Shown here one piece after another: positions 58,278 to 64,000 of a stretch of 64,000 nucleotides of DNA. The notes under the pieces were generated by a model, which saw only the letters and a list, made by a program, of their open reading frames with translations, searched no databases and was not told where the DNA came from. Position 1 is the first letter of the stretch; each line of letters starts with the position of its first letter. Source of the stretch: Prochlorococcus marinus (GTDB lineage: Bacteria > Cyanobacteriota > Cyanobacteriia > PCC-6307 > Cyanobiaceae); assembly GCF_001180305.1 (NCBI RefSeq), contig NZ_CVSX01000007.1, forward strand, positions 1 to 64,000. The letters are read 5' to 3'. Position numbers and translations under genes: made by a program.

Positions 58278-59105
58278 TTGACTGATTTTTTGGTAGCTGC
58301 ATTGCAAATTACGAGTACTTCAAATGTTGAGGCGAATTTTAGTGAAGCGGAAGAACAGATTGAATTAGCCGCCAGAAGAGGAGCTGAGTTGATCGGATTG
58401 CCTGAGAATTTTGCCTTTTTAGGTGAAGATGATGAAAAACTTAGATTGGCCTCTGAATTGTCAATAAAGTGTACAAATTTCCTCAAAACAATGTCACAAA
58501 GATATCAAGTATTTCTTTTAGGAGGAGGGTATCCAGTTCCAGCTGGTGATGATAGTCATACTTTTAATAGATCAGCACTCTTTGGAAAAGATGGACAGGT
58601 TTTGGCAAGATATGACAAAATACACCTGTTTGATGTTGATTTGCCAGACGGAAATTTATATAAGGAATCATCCACCATCTTATCTGGAGAGGAATATCCC
58701 CCTATTGTAGATGTTCCAGGTTTATGCAAAGTAGGATTATCAATTTGTTACGATGTTAGATTCCCAGAGCTTTATAGATATTTGTCTTCTAATGGTGCTG
58801 AGTTGATTATGATCCCTGCAGCTTTTACTGCATTTACTGGAAAAGATCACTGGCAAATCCTCTTACAAGCAAGAGCTATAGAGAATACTGTATATGTGGT
58901 TGCTCCAGCGCAAACTGGGATTCACTATGGAAGAAGGCAAAGTCATGGCCATGCAATGGTAATTGACCCATGGGGGACTGTTTTGTCTGACGCTGGAAAA
59001 ACTCAGGGAGCTGCAGTTGCACCTGCTGATGTAGAAAGAGTAAAGAAAATTAGGGAGCAGATGCCAAGCCTGAAACATAGAAAAAATAAATTATTTTCAA
59101 ACTAA
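58278..59105 (+). CDS. Nit1-like carbon-nitrogen hydrolase
   Basis: A nitrilase-superfamily amidase of 275 residues. The catalytic triad is E43 (LPENFAF), K114 (RYDKIHLFDVD) and C157 (ICYDVRFPEL). The later blocks PAQTGIHYGRRQSHGHAMV and DPWGTVLS are close to Nit1, the deaminated-glutathione amidase that repairs side products of aminotransferases. The exact substrate is inferred. The start is TTG with a good ribosome site. Its stop overlaps the next start (TAATG). Confidence 0.85.
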   Translation: MTDFLVAALQITSTSNVEANFSEAEEQIELAARRGAELIGLPENFAFLGEDDEKLRLASELSIKCTNFLKTMSQRYQVFLLGGGYPVPAGDDSHTFNRSALFGKDGQVLARYDKIHLFDVDLPDGNLYKESSTILSGEEYPPIVDVPGLCKVGLSICYDVRFPELYRYLSSNGAELIMIPAAFTAFTGKDHWQILLQARAIENTVYVVAPAQTGIHYGRRQSHGHAMVIDPWGTVLSDAGKTQGAAVAPADVERVKKIREQMPSLKHRKNKLFSN

Positions 59106-60193
59106 TGCCAAAGTTTTTGAATAATAAATTTTTTCGTTGTTTACCTATTTTTTTATTTTTAAATTCTACGATCCTCCCAGTAAAATCTTCGAGCGCTTTA
59201 GCCGCATGGGTGTTAAAAAATAATGGCGTTTTAGAATTAAGAACTAAATCAAATACAAATTTAAAAGCATATTTTCAGAGGGCCAACCAAATAAATGGTG
59301 ATCGATTCTGGATAGATTTCCCGGGTGAATTGAAAAATCCAAGAACAATAAAAGGTAATGGTCCAATAAAAGAAATTAGACTAGGTAAACCAAACAAGGG
59401 TAATACAAGACTAGTAATTGAATTTAGGGATAATAATTATTTGACCCCCTTGACATGGCGAATTATTGGCTTGGATCAAAACAGGTGGAAAATTAAACTA
59501 TTTACTCCAAAATATTCATTTAAAAGTATTGGTGAAGGTTTGGTTGAAAGGAGTGTAGGAAATATTAAGACAAATCAGAATTTAAGTTATGGAGACAATA
59601 GGGCTAATAATGCTTACTTGCGATTGCCAAATGTAAAAAGAAATAACTTTTTGGTAGTAATAGATCCTGGGCATGGAGGACCTGACCCAGGAGCTATAGG
59701 GATTGGTGGTCTAAGGGAAACAGATGTTGTTCTAGAGGTCGCAAAAAGAGTTGGGGATTTACTTTCTGAAAAAGGAGTGAAAGTAAGATTAACTAGAAAA
59801 AAAGAAATTGATTTAGATTTGCCTCCTAGAGTTGCCTTCGCTAACAAAACAAATGCTGATATCTTTGTAAGTATTCATGCAAATGCCTCTGTAGGTAAAA
59901 GAAGTGATATCAATGGTTTAGAAACTTTTTACTTTAGAGGATATAAAGGTAAATTACTAGCAAAAAGGATTCAAAAACAAATTCTAAGAGTTTCACCTGG
60001 GAGCCCTGACCGAGGTGTCAAACAAGGTAGATTTTACGTAATAAAAAAAACAAGGATGCCAGCAGTTCTTGTAGAAATTGGATTTTTGACGGGAAGGTTA
60101 GATGCAAGAAGATTAGAAAAAGCTCCTCATCGAAAGAGAATCGCTTATGCAATTGCAAAAGGCATCCTTGAATATCTTGCTAAAGTAGGGTGA
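59105..60193 (+). CDS. N-acetylmuramoyl-L-alanine amidase (AMIN + Amidase_3)
   Basis: A periplasmic cell-wall hydrolase. A signal peptide (FFRCLPIFLFLNSTILPVKS) is followed by an AMIN-type domain (about 35-130) that targets it to the wall or septum, and an Amidase_3 catalytic domain (about 178-360). Zinc ligands are likely H in DPGHGGPDPG, E in LRETDVVL and H in SIHANAS, with the catalytic glutamate in VEIGFLTG. It overlaps the Nit1-like gene by one base and murI by four (GTGA), so the three are translated together. Confidence 0.9.
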   Translation: MPKFLNNKFFRCLPIFLFLNSTILPVKSSSALAAWVLKNNGVLELRTKSNTNLKAYFQRANQINGDRFWIDFPGELKNPRTIKGNGPIKEIRLGKPNKGNTRLVIEFRDNNYLTPLTWRIIGLDQNRWKIKLFTPKYSFKSIGEGLVERSVGNIKTNQNLSYGDNRANNAYLRLPNVKRNNFLVVIDPGHGGPDPGAIGIGGLRETDVVLEVAKRVGDLLSEKGVKVRLTRKKEIDLDLPPRVAFANKTNADIFVSIHANASVGKRSDINGLETFYFRGYKGKLLAKRIQKQILRVSPGSPDRGVKQGRFYVIKKTRMPAVLVEIGFLTGRLDARRLEKAPHRKRIAYAIAKGILEYLAKVG

Positions 60194-60984
60194 AACTTAA
60201 AATAGGTATCTTTGATAGTGGTATAGGCGGTTTCACTATCCTTAAGTCCTTATTAAAAACTCGTACAGATGTTGAAGTCTTTTATCTGGCTGATACAAAA
60301 AGAATCCCTTACGGAAATAAAAATTTTGAAGAGATAAGAAATATCGCAAAAGAAATTTGCACTTTCTTTGAAGATAAGCATTTGGATGCACTTTTAATAG
60401 CTTGTAACACCACAAATGCTTGTGCACTTGATATTCTTTTAAATAATTTAAAGATCCCTTGTTTTGATCTTATAAATTCCGTCTCAGAAGTAGTTAATAA
60501 ACAAATAATTGGCGTCTTGGCAACAAAAACAACAGTAAATTCTCTATATTACAAAAACACTTTAGGTTCTAAAAAAGAGAATTCGAAAATATTTCAACAA
60601 GAGTGTCCAGAATTTGTATCAGAAATTGAAAAAGAAAAGCTTAATTTTGGTAAGTTAAATTATCTCTCTGATTTATATTTAAGACCGCTATTAAATCAGA
60701 ATATTGAAGAATTAATATTAGGTTGTAGTCATTATCCTTTGATTTATGACTTTTTAAGAAAAAAAATCGACTTAAATATAAAACTTATTGATCCTTCGGA
60801 AGCATTAATAAAAAAATTTAATGAATCTTTCCCTATTCCAAAAACTGTCGGCTATGAAAGTCTTTCTTCAGAAAATATTAAATTCTTTGTTACTTCAGAA
60901 AAAGATAAATTCTCTCAAAAAGTTGAATTTTGGCTTGAAATTAAAAAAGAAATTAGGTTGGTTAACCTCCGAAGCAATGTTTGA
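60190..60984 (+). CDS. murI: Glutamate racemase
   Basis: Makes D-glutamate for peptidoglycan. The start region GIFDSGIGGFTIL, the first catalytic cysteine C72 in ACNTTNA, and the second in LGCSHYPLI (about residue 179) are intact. Length 264 is normal. The start is GTG, overlapping the amidase stop. Its location next to a cell-wall amidase fits its role. Confidence 0.94.
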   Translation: MKLKIGIFDSGIGGFTILKSLLKTRTDVEVFYLADTKRIPYGNKNFEEIRNIAKEICTFFEDKHLDALLIACNTTNACALDILLNNLKIPCFDLINSVSEVVNKQIIGVLATKTTVNSLYYKNTLGSKKENSKIFQQECPEFVSEIEKEKLNFGKLNYLSDLYLRPLLNQNIEELILGCSHYPLIYDFLRKKIDLNIKLIDPSEALIKKFNESFPIPKTVGYESLSSENIKFFVTSEKDKFSQKVEFWLEIKKEIRLVNLRSNV

Positions 60985-60998
60985 TTCTTTAATATATT

Positions 60999-61006
60999 AG
61001 GAGAGG
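60999..61006 (+). promoter_or_regulatory. Strong Shine-Dalgarno site of the prenyl diphosphate synthase gene
   Basis: AGGAGAGG at 60999-61006 lies 6 bases before the ATG at 61013. This is one of the best ribosome-binding matches in the window and suggests strong translation. Confidence 0.6.
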
Positions 61007-61012
61007 TCAATC

Positions 61013-61984
61013 ATGAACACAGTAACAGAACTACTACAACCAGTTGAAAATGATCTTGATGATCTTATTCTCGAACTGAAAAATCTAATAGGAGCTGGTC
61101 ATCCAATTCTTCAAGCGGCTGCAGAACATCTTTTTAGTGCAGGAGGGAAAAGGCTAAGACCTGGCATCGTTTTATTAATTTCAAAAGCAATATCTTCAAA
61201 TTTCAGCTTAACAAGTAACCATAAAAGACTTGCCGAAATTACTGAAATGATACATACTGCGTCGTTAGTTCACGATGATGTTGTAGATGAGGCTTCTACA
61301 AGAAGAGGTGTAGATACAGTTCATAGTAGATTTAATACCCGAGTAGCTGTTTTGGCAGGTGATTTCTTATTCGCACAAGCTAGTTGGCATTTGGCAAATC
61401 TTAATAATGTAAATGTTGTGAAATTACTAAGTAGGGTAATAATGGATTTAGCAGAAGGTGAAATAAAACAAAATTTAAATAGGTTCGATTCGGCTCAATC
61501 TTTTTCTAAATACATTAATAAAAGCTATTGTAAAACTGCATCGCTAATAGCAAATAGTTGTAAAGCCGCCGGAGTTTTGAGTAGCCTTAATGATGAACAA
61601 TTAACCTCATTGTACGATTTTGGCAAAAATATTGGTTTAGCCTTCCAAGTTGTAGATGACATTCTTGACTTTACTGGAAATGATAAACAGCTTGGAAAGC
61701 CTGCTGTAAGTGATCTTGCAAGTGGTTATCTTACAGCACCTGTTTTATACGCCTTAGAAGAAAATAAAAAATTGTCTGTTCTTATAAACAGAGAACTTTC
61801 TGAAAAGAATGATTTAGATGATGCTCTAGGTATCATTATGAATTCTAAAGCTATCGGAAGATCAAGAAAACTAGCTGAAGAGTTTGCAATGATTTCTAAA
61901 GAAGCTATAACTTGGTTGCCTGATTCAGAATATAAAAGGGCATTGTTAGCCCTCCCAGAGTTTGTCCTCAGCAGGCTTTATTAG
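61013..61984 (+). CDS. sds: Long-chain polyprenyl diphosphate synthase (solanesyl type)
   Basis: A trans-prenyltransferase extending isoprenoid chains, most likely making the C45 side chain of plastoquinone. The first aspartate-rich motif DDVVD is at 88-92 and the second DDILD at 215-219. The preceding GGKRLRPGIVLL is typical. Small residues before the first motif are consistent with a long product. Length 323 is normal. Chain length is inferred, not seen. Confidence 0.9.
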   Translation: MNTVTELLQPVENDLDDLILELKNLIGAGHPILQAAAEHLFSAGGKRLRPGIVLLISKAISSNFSLTSNHKRLAEITEMIHTASLVHDDVVDEASTRRGVDTVHSRFNTRVAVLAGDFLFAQASWHLANLNNVNVVKLLSRVIMDLAEGEIKQNLNRFDSAQSFSKYINKSYCKTASLIANSCKAAGVLSSLNDEQLTSLYDFGKNIGLAFQVVDDILDFTGNDKQLGKPAVSDLASGYLTAPVLYALEENKKLSVLINRELSEKNDLDDALGIIMNSKAIGRSRKLAEEFAMISKEAITWLPDSEYKRALLALPEFVLSRLY

Positions 61985-62050
61985 AGCTATCAAAAATAAA
62001 TTTTATTCAGCTAAAGTAATATTAAAAATTTTTGAAAACGATAATTTTTT

Positions 62051-62075
62051 AGACTAAGTTTAGTCTACATATAAT
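62051..62075 (+). promoter_or_regulatory. Candidate acs promoter with an internal palindrome
   Basis: A perfect 7-base inverted repeat, AGACTAA-GT-TTAGTCT, is at 62051-62066. A TATAAT hexamer at 62070-62075 lies 6 bases before the acs ATG at 62082. The palindrome would fall in the -35/-10 spacer, a common place for a repressor site. It does not match the NtcA (GTA-N8-TAC) or LexA pattern. A transcript starting 7 bases after the -10 would be leaderless. Confidence 0.4.
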
Positions 62076-62081
62076 TATTTA

Positions 62082-64000
62082 ATGTCATTAGATAAAAAAA
62101 ATTCGATCAATAACATCCTCGAAGAAAGAAGAATTTTTCCTCCTTCACAAGAATTCTCAGACAAATCAAATATTAGATCTCAAAAAGAATTACTTAATCT
62201 AAGAAAACAATCATTAGATAATCCAATTAAATTTTGGGAATCTTTTGCAAAATCTGAATTAGATTGGTTTGAGCCATTTCAAACTGTATTAGATAAAGAT
62301 AATGCTCCTTTTTTTAAATGGTTTAAAGAGGGGAAACTCAATATTACATATAACTGTTTAGATAGACATATAAAGAGAGGACTTGGAGAAAAAACGGCAT
62401 TGATATGGGAGGGCGAACCAGGAGATAGCAAAAAATATACTTATGAAGAACTACTAAAAGAGGTATGTAAAGCTGCTAATGCTTTAAAAACTATTGGTGT
62501 AAGGAAAGGAGATTTGATTTGTATTTATATGCCGATGATTCCTGAGGCAATGTTTGCGATGTTGGCTTGTGCAAGAATTGGAGCGCCTCATTCAGTCGTC
62601 TTTGGGGGATTTTCTTCAGAAGCTTTAAAAGATAGGATAATTGATGGAAACGCTAAATTTGTTATCACTGCAGATGGTGGCTTTAGAAAAGATAGAACTA
62701 TAGAACTTAAGCAAGCAGTTGATGTTGCTATTGAAAGTGGGGCTGATAAAGTTGTTGAAAAAGTAATAGTTGTTCAAAGAACTAAAAAAAATATTTCTAT
62801 GGTTGAAGGTAGAGATTTTTGGTGGCACGAATTATTGGAAGATCAAAAAGAAGAGTGCGAACCTGAAATAATGAACAGCGAGGATAGACTTTTTATTCTT
62901 TATACTTCAGGTTCTACAGGAAAACCCAAAGGTGTAGTTCATACAACAGGTGGTTATAATCTTTGGTCCCATTTGACATTTAAATGGATTTTTGATTTAA
63001 AAGATGATGATATTTATTGGTGTACGGCTGATGTTGGTTGGATTACTGGGCATAGTTATATAGTTTATGGCCCCTTATCTAATGGTGCCACGACCTTAAT
63101 GTTTGAGGGTGTTCCAAGGCCCTCCAATTTAGGAGCTTTTTGGGAAATTGTTCAGAAATACAAGGTTTCAATTTTTTATACTGCTCCAACAGCAATAAGA
63201 GCATTTATGAAGTCTGGACGCGAAATTCCTGATAAATATAATCTAGAGAGTCTTAGACTTTTAGGTACAGTTGGAGAACCTATTAATCCTGAAGCATGGA
63301 TGTGGTATAGAGATGTTATTGGGAAAAATAAATGTCCCATAGTTGATACATGGTGGCAAACTGAAACTGGTGGTGTCATGATAAGTCCATTGCCTGGGGT
63401 AGTCGCAACAAAGCCAGGTTCAGCTACTTACCCTTTGCCTGGGATTGAAGTTGATGTAGTTGATAAAAATGGAGACAAGGTATCGGAGAACGAGGGGGGT
63501 TATTTAATTATTAAGAAGCCTTGGCCAGGGATGATGAGAACGATTCATGGAAACCCACAGAGATATTTGGAGAGTTATTGGAATTATATTTCTTTTAAAG
63601 GAGAAAAGAATGTTTATTTCGCTGGTGATGGAGCTCGTATTGATGAAGACGGATATATATGGATCATGGGGAGGGTTGATGATGTAATAAGTGTTTCAGG
63701 TCATCGTTTAGGAACGATGGAAATAGAATCTGCTTTGGTAAGTCATAAATCTGTTGCAGAAGCAGCAGTTGTTGGAAGAAGAGATGAATTAAAAGGTGAA
63801 GTGATAGTCGCTTTTGTATCTCTAGAGAAAGAAGTAGATAGTTCTTCAGAATTACAAGAAGAATTAAAGAAACATGTAGTTAATGAAATTGGAATTATCG
63901 CTAAACCAGAAAAAATAATAATTTCTGACTCTCTCCCAAAAACACGAAGTGGAAAAATAATGAGGAGAATTTTGAGATCTTTAGCTGCAGGAGAAAAAAT
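62082..64000 (+). CDS. acs: Acetyl-CoA synthetase (3' end outside window)
   Basis: An AMP-forming acetate--CoA ligase. The 639 visible residues cover nearly the whole protein of about 650. They include the AMP-binding P-loop [22 protein letters not shown], the aspartate in [13 protein letters not shown], and the C-terminal lysine K625 in [11 protein letters not shown] that is acetylated in homologues to switch the enzyme off. The ATG at 62082 begins a normal N-terminus. It would let the cell recapture acetate as acetyl-CoA. The gene runs past base 64000. Confidence 0.95.
   Translation, partial: MSLDKKNSINNILEERRIFPPSQEFSDKSNIRSQKELLNLRKQSLDNPIKFWESFAKSELDWFEPFQTVLDKDNAPFFKWFKEGKLNITYNCLDRHIKRGLGEKTALIWEGEPGDSKKYTYEELLKEVCKAANALKTIGVRKGDLICIYMPMIPEAMFAMLACARIGAPHSVVFGGFSSEALKDRIIDGNAKFVITADGGFRKDRTIELKQAVDVAIESGADKVVEKVIVVQRTKKNISMVEGRDFWWHELLEDQKEECEPEIMNSEDRLFILYTSGSTGKPKGVVHTTGGYNLWSHLTFKWIFDLKDDDIYWCTADVGWITGHSYIVYGPLSNGATTLMFEGVPRPSNLGAFWEIVQKYKVSIFYTAPTAIRAFMKSGREIPDKYNLESLRLLGTVGEPINPEAWMWYRDVIGKNKCPIVDTWWQTETGGVMISPLPGVVATKPGSATYPLPGIEVDVVDKNGDKVSENEGGYLIIKKPWPGMMRTIHGNPQRYLESYWNYISFKGEKNVYFAGDGARIDEDGYIWIMGRVDDVISVSGHRLGTMEIESALVSHKSVAEAAVVGRRDELKGEVIVAFVSLEKEVDSSSELQEELKKHVVNEIGIIAKPEKIIISDSLPKTRSGKIMRRILRSLAAGEK

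Noticed and set aside
1..64000. CRISPR array, prophage, insertion sequence or genomic island
   Set aside because: No regularly spaced repeats, transposase or integrase genes, or run of unknown genes with shifted composition was seen.

Overview
This window looks like core chromosome of a marine picocyanobacterium, almost certainly Prochlorococcus of a high-light clade; HLII is my best guess. The base composition is strongly AT-rich and the genes are packed closely. The gene content is that of a photoautotroph: plastocyanin, NdhL and NdhD of the thylakoid NDH-1 complex, MenD/MenB for phylloquinone, a long-chain prenyl diphosphate synthase, cyAbrB, Ycf51, and DUF3007, DUF760, DUF4332 and DUF4336 proteins. 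I saw no insertion sequence, prophage, CRISPR array, rRNA operon or clear genomic island. The strain assignment is inference from composition and gene order, not from a search.

Layout. 1-4.2 kb: end of hisG, an exporter-type ABC transporter, a GNAT acetyltransferase, and a convergent pair of small glycosyltransferase-type genes. 4.2-10.5 kb: dnaA, a GST-like protein with a CPYC site divergent from glutathione reductase, a cation/Ca2+ exchanger, and pyrC. 10.6-12.2 kb: tRNA-Leu(UAA), ndhL, a DUF3007 gene and trpA. 12.3-15.7 kb: a regulatory stretch with cyAbrB, a YCII protein, a very AT-rich gap, a run made of a group 2 sigma factor, a DUF1232 protein and a small HTH protein, and then hisIE. 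15.7-26.6 kb: a QueD/PTPS-like gene, then a long minus-strand run (clpB, petE, epimerase, hemE, glgB, CocE-type hydrolase, a small secreted protein, DUF4332, Ycf51). 26.6-32.9 kb: a TamB-like giant protein, proA, folB and a small lipase. 32.9-42.0 kb: a minus-strand run of prlC, ndhD, thrB, glk, thrS, trpS and a small basic protein. 42.2-47.2 kb: a DUF697 membrane protein and a manganese-type ABC transporter with a DUF4336 gene coupled to it. 47.2-53.8 kb: DUF760, lepB, menD, menB, glgA and murF. 53.8-57.4 kb: glmU, an MnmD-like methyltransferase and aroA (minus strand). 57.5-64 kb: comB, a Nit1-like amidohydrolase, a cell-wall amidase, murI, a prenyl diphosphate synthase and acs (cut by the window end).

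How the genes fit together. Glycogen synthesis (glgA, glgB) and glucose use (glk) are here but not adjacent. Cell-wall genes recur (murF, glmU, murI, an Amidase_3 protein, and the TamB-like protein for the outer membrane). Amino-acid genes (hisG, hisIE, trpA, thrB, proA, aroA) are scattered, as is usual in cyanobacteria. The glutathione pair (GST-like plus gor) and the manganese set (three transporter genes plus DUF4336) are the clearest local functional modules.

I found no convincing undescribed multi-gene system. The points most worth a second look are modest: the ATGA-coupled DUF4336 gene after the manganese permease; a PTPS-like protein in which the expected HGH zinc motif reads HGY; a DUF697 protein without a visible P-loop; a small ribbon-helix-helix-like basic protein overlapping trpS; a sigma/DUF1232/HTH run; a palindrome inside the likely acs promoter; and convergent gene pairs that abut or overlap with no room for terminators.
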